A DNA stretch of 51,769 nt from Mollicutes bacterium Phil14. Lineage in GTDB: Bacteria > Bacillota_I > Bacilli_A > ML615J-28 > CAG-698. Where the stretch lies: contig MSHB01000012.1 in the NCBI GenBank assembly GCA_001940985.1, forward strand, positions 1 to 51,769. The letters run 5' to 3'. Both the position numbers and the translations under genes were made by a program. The notes under the pieces are model-generated. The model was given only the letters and a program-made list of their open reading frames with translations. It made no database searches and had not been told where the DNA came from. Below are positions 17,687 through 25,742 of this stretch, one piece after another. Each line of letters begins with the position of its first letter. The stretch's first letter is position 1.

Positions 17687-18298
17687 CTATAAATTTTTAA
17701 TTTTTGTTTTAATGTTTTGAAGTTTTGCTTTTTCTTTAGCACGTATGCTTGCATTTTGTGCTTCATCCAGTTTATTCTTGTATTCATGGTAACCTTCCAT
17801 TGCTCTTACACCAACATCAGTTTGTGTGTATGCTGGATATGTTACGATGCTTACATCAAATAATTGGACTTTTTTAATTTCACGAATGTCTACTCCGTCC
17901 TTTGTACCCCAAACATCTTCTAGTACAATAAAGCCAATTGACATTTGTGATATGTCACCACGTCTTACGTTTACAATTAAATCTTTTGCCCACGATGTAT
18001 CAGGCGGTGTAATAATAACTTTTAAGCCAATTTCATCTTCAGCAAGTTCTAGCGTTCCTGCTTTGTTTCTTCCTAACACATAATTAGGGTCGTGATTAAA
18101 TAAAGCTCTAACATCATCAACTTTAATTGTTTCTTCAAATGCTTTCTTTCTAACTATTTCTTTGAATGGAAATATTCCACCTAATAGTTCACTCCACGAG
18201 TCAAACACTGATGCGTGGCCTACGATTTTACCACTCTCGTTATCATCTACTCTTAACTCATGAATAGGAAGCATTCTTATTTCTTTTTTACTATTCAC
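17687..18298 (-). CDS. Prohead protease (HK97 family, S78)
   Basis: A protease of about 203 aa that removes the capsid delta domain. It has GHASVFDSW, the catalytic histidine in LFNHDPNYVLGR and the serine in QMSIGF. The start is uncertain: ATG at 18316 or 18304, or GTG at 18298. I drew the GTG because it stands 9 nt after GGAGG. All choices overlap the end of the portal gene by a few codons. The C-terminus is lysine-rich and helical. Confidence 0.92.
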   Translation of the reverse strand: MNSKKEIRMLPIHELRVDDNESGKIVGHASVFDSWSELLGGIFPFKEIVRKKAFEETIKVDDVRALFNHDPNYVLGRNKAGTLELAEDEIGLKVIITPPDTSWAKDLIVNVRRGDISQMSIGFIVLEDVWGTKDGVDIREIKKVQLFDVSIVTYPAYTQTDVGVRAMEGYHEYKNKLDEAQNASIRAKEKAKLQNIKTKIKNL

Positions 18299-19541
18299 TT
18301 TCATCTTCCTCCTCATCTTTTTTTCTTATTGGAATCAGATTTCCATTTACTAGGTAATCATTACCACCATCACTTTCATTAATCAGTGGTAAGTCTTCTA
18401 GTCTTCTTATATCGTTAGTTGATAGCCAACCATTTTGTCTACCTACTGCATAACCTTCCATTCGTGATTTGTAATCTCCACGAAGAAGTCCATCTACATT
18501 AAATCTTGCAAAGTAAATGGTTCTTTCTTCTTGATTTAATAATGCTCTTGAAATTGCTTGTTCAAATCTTACTATCCAAGGTCTAATTGTGTGTTGCACA
18601 AACTCTATTGACTGATGTTCAATATTTGAAAATGTTGCTCTTTCTAAATCTCCAACTAAATGTGGTGGGACTCTAAAAATTCTACATATTTCATTTACTT
18701 GATACTTTCTAGTTTCTAAAAATTGTGCATCTTCTGGTGCAATTCCAATTGAATGATATTTCATACCTTCTTCTAGAACTGCTACCTTATGTGAGTTTCT
18801 TGTTCCTTGATATACTTGATTCCAACTTTCTCTTAACTTTTCTGGGTCTTTTAGAATTCCAGGATGTTCTAGTACTCCACCAGGTCTTGCACCATTACCA
18901 AAGAATTTTGCTCCATATTCTTCAGTTGCTAAACTTAAACCTACTGCCTCTCTTGCCTGAGCTATTGGAGATAAACCTTTAACACCATCAAGTGATAATC
19001 CTTTAATGTGAAATACTTGGCTAGGTTTATAAACATAGGTTCTATTTGTTATGTCATCTGAATATGTGTATTTAATCTTTCCTGATAAAGTGTCACGTTC
19101 AACTGTCATGTATTGTGGTTTTAAGTACCATAGTTCAGTTACGTGACCTTGCTTTCTAATAATTCTTGCATAAGCATTACCATACAAAAGTAGGGATGTC
19201 ATCATAATCTCTCGAAACTCGAAACTTGTCATTTCATCATTTGGTGCCTCATATAGACATGAAAAAAGCGGATGTTGTTCCGCTAATTCATTTTTACCAT
19301 TTGTCCCTTTTTTAAATAAATGAAGTGGTAGACTTGCTACAGTTTCAGCTAGTATTTTTACACAAGCATATACTGCTGATGTTCTCATTGAACTTTCTTC
19401 ATCTACTCTTACTCCACTATTGCAATTTCCTAATTGGTTTTCTACATCTACACCTTTAATGAAATCTTGCATTTGTTGTGATGGTCCACTTCTTATTTCT
19501 TTTGGTCCATCTCTTTTCTTACCAAACCATAAAAATCCCAT
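18291..19541 (-). CDS. Portal protein (HK97 family)
   Basis: A 416-aa portal, the dodecameric ring at the capsid vertex for DNA entry and exit. Diagnostic blocks are SSMRTSAVYACVKILAETVASLPLHL, LLYGNAYARIIR and VHE-type GGVLEHPGIL, then ICRIFRVPPHLVGDLERATFSNIE near residue 285-310. Length is normal. The acidic C-terminus (KKDEEEDESE) overlaps the protease start. It follows the ParB-methyltransferase gene. Confidence 0.96.
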   Translation of the reverse strand: MGFLWFGKKRDGPKEIRSGPSQQMQDFIKGVDVENQLGNCNSGVRVDEESSMRTSAVYACVKILAETVASLPLHLFKKGTNGKNELAEQHPLFSCLYEAPNDEMTSFEFREIMMTSLLLYGNAYARIIRKQGHVTELWYLKPQYMTVERDTLSGKIKYTYSDDITNRTYVYKPSQVFHIKGLSLDGVKGLSPIAQAREAVGLSLATEEYGAKFFGNGARPGGVLEHPGILKDPEKLRESWNQVYQGTRNSHKVAVLEEGMKYHSIGIAPEDAQFLETRKYQVNEICRIFRVPPHLVGDLERATFSNIEHQSIEFVQHTIRPWIVRFEQAISRALLNQEERTIYFARFNVDGLLRGDYKSRMEGYAVGRQNGWLSTNDIRRLEDLPLINESDGGNDYLVNGNLIPIRKKDEEEDESE

Positions 19542-19550
19542 GTTTACCTC

Positions 19551-20864
19551 CTATACTATTTCAATACCATTTCTAAAGTGTTTAATAACACCATTTGGAT
19601 TTTGCTGTTTGTAACGTTTAATAATTACATCACAATACTTTGGTTCTAGTTCAATTGTGTAGCATTTTCTATTTAGCTGTTCTGCAGCTATTAATGTTGA
19701 ACCACTTCCACCAAATGGGTCTAATACAATATCATCAACGTGACTTGAATTATAAATTAATTTTGCACATAAGGTGATTGGTTTCATTGTTGGATGATCT
19801 TCTGATTTAGTTGGTTTGTTATCCAGTATTACTGAAGTTTCAAGTCCTGTAATTTTGTTTAATATTTCAAGAAGTTCATTCTTACTCATCTTTTTACCAT
19901 TAAGTCTTAATTCTTCAATAACTGTTGGAATGGTTCTATCGTTAATAAAGTAATGTGCTGCTCCTTCCTTCCATCCATAGAGAATTGCCTCATGGATCCA
20001 CTGGTAATCTTGTCTACCTAATGTGAAATGATTTTTATACCATACAAGTGTTTGTGCATATTTGAATCCTGCATCTACCATTGCATTTATAAAGTTTACT
20101 GTTTCTTTTGTTGAGTGGAACACATATATTGGTCCACCTTTTTTTATTACTTCAAAACAAGCAGCATAAAATCCTTTTAGGAACTCATAAAATTCACTAT
20201 CACCCATATTGTCATTTGCAATATCTCTACCATTTCCTGATATCGTGCCACCATAATCAATGTTATATGGAGGGTCAGTTACTATTAGGTCAGGTACCTC
20301 ACCATCTAATAACTTTTTATAATAGTCTAAATTTGTCGAATCTCCACATATCAGCCTATGGTTTCCTAAATGGTAAATATCTCCTAACTTTGTCTTTGGT
20401 TCAGTAATTTCATTTACTTCTTTTTCTGCATTAAAGTTATCTTCGTGAACATTTTCTATTGTTCCTTTTCCAAATAAGTCTTTTGCTTCTGATAAGTCAA
20501 ACCCTGTTAAGGTAATATCGTATCCTGTTGTTTCTAATTCTTTTAATAAATCTCCAAGTAATGCATTATCCCATTCACCACTAATCTTATTAAGTGCTAC
20601 GTTTAATGCTTTTTCTTGTTCAAGAGATATATCAACTATAACACAGTCAATTTCTTCGTATCCTAAATCTTTTAAAACTTTTAACCTTTGGTGTCCACCT
20701 ACAACTGTTTTTGTTCTTTCATTAAAGATTACTGGTTCAACGTAGCCAAACTCCTTGATACTTCGTTTTAATTTTTCGTATTCTTTATCTCCTGGCTTTA
20801 AATCCTTTCTGGGATTATATTCTGCTGGCTTTAAATCATCTATTTTTTTCTTTACTATGTTCAT
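19551..20864 (-). CDS. ParB-domain DNA methyltransferase (beta class)
   Basis: A 437-aa fusion. Residues 1-130 are a ParB/Srx-like domain (LKPAEYNPRKD, VVGGHQRLKVLKDLGY). Residues 165-430 are an adenine-N6 or cytosine-N4 methyltransferase with DPPYNIDYGG (catalytic motif IV) before DPFGGSGSTLIAAE (SAM-binding motif I), the beta-class order. Such proteins are common between terminase and portal in Bacillota phages and may protect phage DNA from host restriction. The ParB part may read its own DNA sites. No cognate restriction enzyme is present. Confidence 0.92.
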   Translation of the reverse strand: MNIVKKKIDDLKPAEYNPRKDLKPGDKEYEKLKRSIKEFGYVEPVIFNERTKTVVGGHQRLKVLKDLGYEEIDCVIVDISLEQEKALNVALNKISGEWDNALLGDLLKELETTGYDITLTGFDLSEAKDLFGKGTIENVHEDNFNAEKEVNEITEPKTKLGDIYHLGNHRLICGDSTNLDYYKKLLDGEVPDLIVTDPPYNIDYGGTISGNGRDIANDNMGDSEFYEFLKGFYAACFEVIKKGGPIYVFHSTKETVNFINAMVDAGFKYAQTLVWYKNHFTLGRQDYQWIHEAILYGWKEGAAHYFINDRTIPTVIEELRLNGKKMSKNELLEILNKITGLETSVILDNKPTKSEDHPTMKPITLCAKLIYNSSHVDDIVLDPFGGSGSTLIAAEQLNRKCYTIELEPKYCDVIIKRYKQQNPNGVIKHFRNGIEIV

Positions 20865-20890
20865 ACTTCCTCCATACTATATAAATTTAT

Positions 20891-21159
20891 AAATGAGCAC
20901 TTTTAACACAAATATTAATAATTCATTAATAATGCTCGAAATACTTTTCAAATCGTGAACTTTTATTGCATAAAGATGCAAAAATGCTCATTCCTTAACA
21001 CAATTGCTATAAAGACTCACAAAGAGTAAGAAATATTATAAAACCCTATAAAACCTCTAAACTTTAACACAAAACGTTTATAACTGTCCTTTACAATCAT
21101 TAAGAAAGAATTATAGCGACAAGAAAGTCTATAAATGCTCATTCTTTAACACAATTGAT
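20891..21159. repeat. Iterated intergenic elements between methyltransferase and large terminase
   Basis: This 300-bp gap has no gene. It holds four copies of a degenerate element, on the minus strand TTGTGTTAAAG-NN-TGAGCATTTATA, with TTAACAC cores at 20903, 20995, 21064 and 21146. The second and fourth are the most alike (about 24 of 26 bases). CCCTATAAAAC occurs twice (about 21043 and 21162). The unit may be an operator, a leader structure or a replication/packaging site; nothing here decides. Confidence 0.6.
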
Positions 21160-21164
21160 GAACC

Positions 21165-22796
21165 CTATAAAACTATAATACCTCTATCGTTGTAGATACT
21201 TTCTTTATTTGTATTTCCACACTTAATTGCTCTATCAAGTGCCATTACAAGTGCGACAGCTCCATCTATTCTTTCAATTGATTTCTCTTTATCCATTTTA
21301 ATGTTTCCAGCTGAGTCTTTTTTTACTACTACGTTATCAATCATCCATCGAAGTGGTACATTACCACCATGAGCAATTTGGTGTTTTAACACTAGTCTTA
21401 ATAATTCTTTTGTTGGAAATGAAAGTGATGCCATACCTTGACCAAATGGTACTACAGTAAAACCTTTATTTTCTAGGTTCTGACTCATCTGAACTGCTCC
21501 CCATCTATCGTATGCAATTTCTTTAATATCGTATATTTCTCCAAGTTCTTCAATAAACTTTTCAATATATTCGTAATGTATTACATTTCCTTCAGTTGCA
21601 TTTACATATCCTAATCCTAACCAATCATCATATGGTACGTGGTCTCTTATTACCCTTTGTTTGATTGTATCTTCTGGTATCCAAAAGTAAGGTAACACAT
21701 AATAATAATCATCTTCTTCGGTTGGTGGGAACACCAGGACAAATGCTGTTATATCAATAGAACTAGAAAGGTCAAGACCCGCATAACAACGTCTTCCTTT
21801 TAACGCTTCAATATTAACTTCTTTATTACATTTATCCCATTCTTCCATATTCATCCATCTTACTCTACTTGAAACCCAAGTGTTTAGTCTTAATTGTCTG
21901 AATATATTAAGTTCAGATGGACTATTTTTTGCATCATCATATGCTTGTTTAAATCTATCAAGTTTTATTGTTTGCCCAAGTGATGGATTTGCTTTCTTCC
22001 AGTTATCTTCCTGTGTATAATCATCTTCTTTTTCAAGTCCATAAATTACAGGATAAAATGAAGAATCCTTTTTTTTACCATCAAGTATTGCTTTTGCTTT
22101 TTGATGTAATTCATAACATATACTTTCAGTTGAATCTCCAGCTGTTGTTATGTAAAAGAACAGGGGTTGCTCTCTAGCATCTCCTGATCCTTTTGTTAAT
22201 ACATCAAAGAACTTTCTATTCTTTTGTGCGTGTAGTTCATCGAATATTAATCCTGATATGTTTAGTCCGTGCTTTGTTCCAACATCTGCTGATAATACTT
22301 GGTATTTACCTCCAAGTGTCCCATCTTTAAGTTCAATCGTTCTATATGATTCTAATATATCTGAACGCCTTGACAATGCTTTTGATTTCTTTACCATGTC
22401 AGTTGCTACTTCAAATACTATTGATGCTTGTTTTGTATCAGAAGCCGCTCCATAAACTTCAGCACTAGGTTCATCATCAAAGAATAATAGTAATAAGGCA
22501 ATGGCGGCAGCTAGTTCACTCTTTCCATTCTTCTTTGGAATTTCAACATATGCTTGTCTAAATTGTCTATTACCATCATTATCAACTATTCCAAATATAT
22601 CCCTTACGATTTGCTCTTGCCATGGAAGTAGGTAGAATGGTTTGTCTTCCCATTTACCTTTTGTATGTTTTAAACTTTCAATAAAGTCCACTGCAAAATC
22701 TGCTTTTTCTTTATCGTAATGACTTGACTTCAGCATAAACCTTGTAGGCTTATAGTTCTTCAGTTTAGGAAAGCCTCTTGGTCTAGTCTTAGCCAT
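21165..22796 (-). CDS. Terminase large subunit
   Basis: A 543-aa packaging motor of the Terminase_1 family. The N-terminal ATPase has Walker A in EIPKKNGKSELAAA (about residues 90-100) and Walker B in LIFDELHAQ. The C-terminal RNase H-like nuclease has the metal-binding acids in YAGLDLSSSIDITAF, in the YDRWGAVQ motif and in RIDGAVALVMA. It cuts concatemeric DNA and pumps it into the prohead. The small subunit lies about 5 kb away because metabolic genes are inserted between them, which is unusual. Confidence 0.96.
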   Translation of the reverse strand: MAKTRPRGFPKLKNYKPTRFMLKSSHYDKEKADFAVDFIESLKHTKGKWEDKPFYLLPWQEQIVRDIFGIVDNDGNRQFRQAYVEIPKKNGKSELAAAIALLLLFFDDEPSAEVYGAASDTKQASIVFEVATDMVKKSKALSRRSDILESYRTIELKDGTLGGKYQVLSADVGTKHGLNISGLIFDELHAQKNRKFFDVLTKGSGDAREQPLFFYITTAGDSTESICYELHQKAKAILDGKKKDSSFYPVIYGLEKEDDYTQEDNWKKANPSLGQTIKLDRFKQAYDDAKNSPSELNIFRQLRLNTWVSSRVRWMNMEEWDKCNKEVNIEALKGRRCYAGLDLSSSIDITAFVLVFPPTEEDDYYYVLPYFWIPEDTIKQRVIRDHVPYDDWLGLGYVNATEGNVIHYEYIEKFIEELGEIYDIKEIAYDRWGAVQMSQNLENKGFTVVPFGQGMASLSFPTKELLRLVLKHQIAHGGNVPLRWMIDNVVVKKDSAGNIKMDKEKSIERIDGAVALVMALDRAIKCGNTNKESIYNDRGIIVL

Positions 22797-22820
22797 TTAC
22801 TCCTCCTATTGTTTGAATAA

Positions 22821-22845
22821 TAAAAGAGGACCGTTTTAGTCCTCC
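22821..22845 (-). terminator. Rho-independent terminator before large terminase
   Basis: Minus strand GAGGAC-N7-GTCCTC followed by TTTTATT, between the gamma-glutamylcyclotransferase-like gene and the terminase gene. It would separate the metabolic genes from the packaging and structural genes unless transcription is antiterminated. Confidence 0.7.
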
Positions 22846-22873
22846 AAAGTTTTAAGAATCACACACTATTTTT

Positions 22874-23299
22874 TTATATTCTATTTTTTGTATCAATTAA
22901 TGCATCGTTTAAATACGATGGATCAAGTCCACAGTCTTTGTACCCTTGTACGATTGTGTTTAAATAATCTTTATAAGGCATACATGGTCTTCCTAGATTC
23001 ATTATGTATACCATTGCATCCACGTATTCTCCTGTAGACATTTCTACATCAATCATTTCTTTTCGGTATAAATCAGGGTATCCTTCGTATCTATCTAATG
23101 CTCTTTCATCACTATCTTCAATTTTCCATACTGCAACCGGAACCTCACTTTTTTCACAAGGTTCTATTGTTGCAACACGTCTAAACGTTAACTTATAACC
23201 AATTATCTTTCCTGTTCCAACCACTTTTGCAGTGGGACAACGCCATCCCATCTGCATCATATTTAGGTTGCTTCCGTATGCTACATATAATTTACTCAT
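22874..23299 (-). CDS. Gamma-glutamylcyclotransferase-like protein (AIG2 family)
   Basis: A 141-aa enzyme with the family start KLYVAYGSNLNMMQMGWRCP (YGSN glycine loop), the SEVPVAVWKI region with its expected acidic residue, then ALDRYEGYP. These features define the GGCT/AIG2 fold, which releases 5-oxoproline from gamma-glutamyl amides. It directly follows an amidoligase gene, a pairing reported before in phages. The two probably work on the same gamma-glutamyl or peptide-like modification, with this enzyme reversing or finishing it. Confidence 0.88.
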   Translation of the reverse strand: MSKLYVAYGSNLNMMQMGWRCPTAKVVGTGKIIGYKLTFRRVATIEPCEKSEVPVAVWKIEDSDERALDRYEGYPDLYRKEMIDVEMSTGEYVDAMVYIMNLGRPCMPYKDYLNTIVQGYKDCGLDPSYLNDALIDTKNRI

Positions 23300-23317
23300 T
23301 TTATCATTTCCTTTCTT

Positions 23318-24220
23318 TTATGCGAATTGTGGTTCAGGGCGTCCATTTCTGAACGCTATGTCACCATCTAGTTTTTCTAGTAAGAAGTTTCTTGCAGTTT
23401 TGAATTCATCTCCGATTAATCCTAATCTTAATAACCATGTTCTGAATGTATACTTTTCATTTGTTGTTGCAGTCTTTCTTGGACTTGATGCTTTTTGTGT
23501 TAGTGCTTGGTGGCTGATTGCTAGACATAGTTGAATGTATGTCTTAATCTTTCCAGCGTGTGTTGTTCCATTGAAACATCTGAATTCTATTGTTCCTTTT
23601 TGCCATACTGCATGTAGGTTTAATGCATGGTATCTTGATTGGTCGTAATGTTGGTATCTTCTTCCTAGGTCACCATTGTACCATAATCTTCCGATTGCAT
23701 CAGTTGTTGTAGGTTTTCTTCTATTTAGTTTATCTACGAATTCCATTTCGTTTTTCTTGCACCATCTTGCTGCTCTTGACTCACTTACTTCTAATGCTTT
23801 GAATAGGATGTCTTCTTTGCTTGTCATGATGTTTACGATGTTTCTGATTGATCTTGCGTTATGTGGTTGTGCGTTAATGTGTACGTGTATTCCACAGCTT
23901 GAGTTTGCTATTGCGCCTTTATGTCTTAACTCTCTTACGATTGCTTGAATGTCTTCGATATCTTCGTATGTGCATATTGGACTTACGATTTCAGTTTTGT
24001 ATTCATCAGTTGCAGGTGTTCCATCTTTGTGTTCTGGTATTATTGATCCATCTCTCATTATTCTAAATGCCCTCCCGTCTCTTGTAGGTGCACTGTATGA
24101 TTGGTATGCTCCGCCAACGTATTCTTCTTTAGTTCCGTAGTATTTTGCGATTACTTTAGCAGCATCCTTTCTTGTGATTCCTGTTAGTTCGATTTCGATT
24201 CCAAATTTTTGTGTTTTCAT
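23318..24220 (-). CDS. Amidoligase (COOH-NH2 ligase superfamily)
   Basis: A 300-aa member of the amidoligase superfamily (glutamine-synthetase/GCS fold), which forms amide bonds at the cost of ATP. It begins KTQKFGIEIELTGITRKDA with the key glutamates. It also shows SSCGIHVHINAQPHNARSI, the histidine motif typical of the family, and IEFRCFNGTTHAGKIKTYIQL near residue 205. The partner gamma-glutamylcyclotransferase gene is 18 nt downstream. The substrate, perhaps a cell-wall or peptide target, is unknown. Confidence 0.88.
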   Translation of the reverse strand: MKTQKFGIEIELTGITRKDAAKVIAKYYGTKEEYVGGAYQSYSAPTRDGRAFRIMRDGSIIPEHKDGTPATDEYKTEIVSPICTYEDIEDIQAIVRELRHKGAIANSSCGIHVHINAQPHNARSIRNIVNIMTSKEDILFKALEVSESRAARWCKKNEMEFVDKLNRRKPTTTDAIGRLWYNGDLGRRYQHYDQSRYHALNLHAVWQKGTIEFRCFNGTTHAGKIKTYIQLCLAISHQALTQKASSPRKTATTNEKYTFRTWLLRLGLIGDEFKTARNFLLEKLDGDIAFRNGRPEPQFA

Positions 24221-24263
24221 AGTGTGTTCTCCTTTTAACTTTTAGTGTGTTTTTTGCTTTTCG

Positions 24264-24304
24264 CACTAAAACAATACCGCAAAAGTTTTATTATATCCAG
24301 TGAA
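24264..24304 (-). repeat. Bipartite intergenic motif, copy B
   Basis: Minus strand CACTGGATAT, 10 bases, then TTGCGGTATTGTTTTAG, matching the copies at 3317 and 24567 with identical spacing. It lies about 45 nt upstream of the amidoligase start. The left half contains TATAAT (GATATAAT), so at this copy it could include a -10 box. Confidence 0.65.
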
Positions 24305-24341
24305 AAGATGAAGAAAGAACACTTTTTTTTAACAATTTTTC

Positions 24342-24545
24342 TTATTTTTCTTCAACCAGGTCAACAACTTTCGAAATGTGTTCTAAAGCTTCGTTATAAC
24401 TCTTAGAACCTTGAACTTTTGCCCATAATGTATTGAAATCATTAATTCTTCTTTGTTTCATTAAAGCTTCCCTTACACTTGCTAAAATGTAGTAAATATT
24501 ACCACTTTCTTTTCTTCGATTAAATTTAATAGTTGGTTTTTCCAT
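24342..24545 (-). CDS. Hypothetical small phage protein
   Basis: A 67-aa protein of unknown function. It has a basic N-terminus (KFNRRKES) and a helical C-terminus (EALEHISKVVDLVEEK), a good ribosome site (AAGGAGAT, 8 nt before ATG), and is flanked on both sides by copies of the bipartite motif, which isolates it as its own small unit. No domain recognised. Confidence 0.65.
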   Translation of the reverse strand: MEKPTIKFNRRKESGNIYYILASVREALMKQRRINDFNTLWAKVQGSKSYNEALEHISKVVDLVEEK

Positions 24546-24566
24546 TTTGACTAATCTCCTTTTCTA

Positions 24567-24606
24567 GCCAAAACAATACCGCAAGCTTTACTAAATATCC
24601 AGTGAT
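24567..24606 (-). repeat. Bipartite intergenic motif, copy C
   Basis: Minus strand CACTGGATAT, 10 bases, then TTGCGGTATTGTTTTGG. The left half doubles as the last codons of the SAM synthetase gene, so part of the motif is coding here. It lies just upstream of the 67-aa gene. Confidence 0.65.
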
Positions 24607-25742
24607 AACTGTTTATATTTTTCTTTTCCTTCATCAAGTGCATCAAGTAGTGCCCAAATTTTGTCAGTGTTCTCCCATAAGAAGTATTCCTTGCCGAAGT
24701 GCCCACCTACTGAAGTTTGTGCAAACACTGGGCATTTAAGGTCTAGTTTTTCGATAACTGCTGCTACTCTTAAGTCGAATACTTTCTTTACAGCATCAGC
24801 AATTTTACTATCTTCAAATAGTCCTGTACCAAAAGTATTTACATCTACGCTTGTTGGTGTTGCTACTCCTATTGCATATGATAATGTTACTTCACACTCG
24901 TATGCAAGGTTAGCTGCTATGATATTTTTAGCAATGTATCTTGCAAAGTAAGCACCACTTCTATCTACCTTACTTGCATCTTTTCCACTAAATGCTCCAC
25001 CACCATGATGACTTCTTCCACCATATGTATCAACAATTATTTTTCTACCTGTTAGGCCTGTGTCTGCTACAAACCCACCAATCACGAATCTTCCTGATGG
25101 ATTAATATGAACTGTTGTTTTGCTTAAGTCATAATCATCAAACACGTAGTCTACTACTAAATCTTTGATCTCTTGTCTTAATACTTCAATATCTTTATCA
25201 TCACGATGTTGTGCTGACACTACAATCGATACCACGTTTACTGTTTCATCATCTAGGTATTCTAGTGATACTTGGCTTTTACCATCTGGAAGTAACCCTA
25301 TAATGTATTTTTTCTTTCTACATTCTTCTAGTCTTCTGATTAACCTATTAGCAAGGGTAATTGGTAGTGGCATATAATTTGATGTTTCTTTTATTGCATA
25401 ACCATACACAATTCCTTGGTCACCTGCTCCTTGTTCATCTTTTGAAACTGCTCCAAATATATCACTACTTTGTTCGTGAATTCTTGATTCATATTCAATT
25501 GATTCTGCATCATAACCAACTTCTTTAATTACTTCTTTTGCCACTTCAATATAATCAACTTTTGCCTTTGTTGTAATTTCTCCTGCTAGAAAGCATTTGT
25601 TATGTGAAAGCATTACCTCACACGCAACATGGCTATTCTCATCTTGTCTTAAGCATTCATCTAGAATACTATCTGCGATTAAATCTGCTAGTTTGTCTGG
25701 ATGTCCACTAGCTACTGATTCAGCTGTGTAAATTCTACTCAT
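24591..25742 (-). CDS. metK: S-adenosylmethionine synthetase
   Basis: A 383-aa enzyme that makes S-adenosylmethionine from methionine and ATP. It shows YTAESVASGHPDKLADLIADS (methionine/ATP site), GAGDQGIVYGYA and GGAFSGKDASKVDRSGAYFARY, all signature blocks of MetK. The ATG at 25742 is the real start (AAGGAG upstream); the frame opens further upstream but that part belongs to the methyltransferase gene. It overlaps the end of the methyltransferase gene by 8 nt, so the two are co-expressed and the phage can supply cofactor for its own methylation. Confidence 0.93.
   Translation of the reverse strand: MSRIYTAESVASGHPDKLADLIADSILDECLRQDENSHVACEVMLSHNKCFLAGEITTKAKVDYIEVAKEVIKEVGYDAESIEYESRIHEQSSDIFGAVSKDEQGAGDQGIVYGYAIKETSNYMPLPITLANRLIRRLEECRKKKYIIGLLPDGKSQVSLEYLDDETVNVVSIVVSAQHRDDKDIEVLRQEIKDLVVDYVFDDYDLSKTTVHINPSGRFVIGGFVADTGLTGRKIIVDTYGGRSHHGGGAFSGKDASKVDRSGAYFARYIAKNIIAANLAYECEVTLSYAIGVATPTSVDVNTFGTGLFEDSKIADAVKKVFDLRVAAVIEKLDLKCPVFAQTSVGGHFGKEYFLWENTDKIWALLDALDEGKEKYKQLSLDI

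Noticed and set aside
20891..21159. CRISPR array
   Set aside because: Four imperfect repeats with irregular gaps of 69-92 bp and no cas genes.
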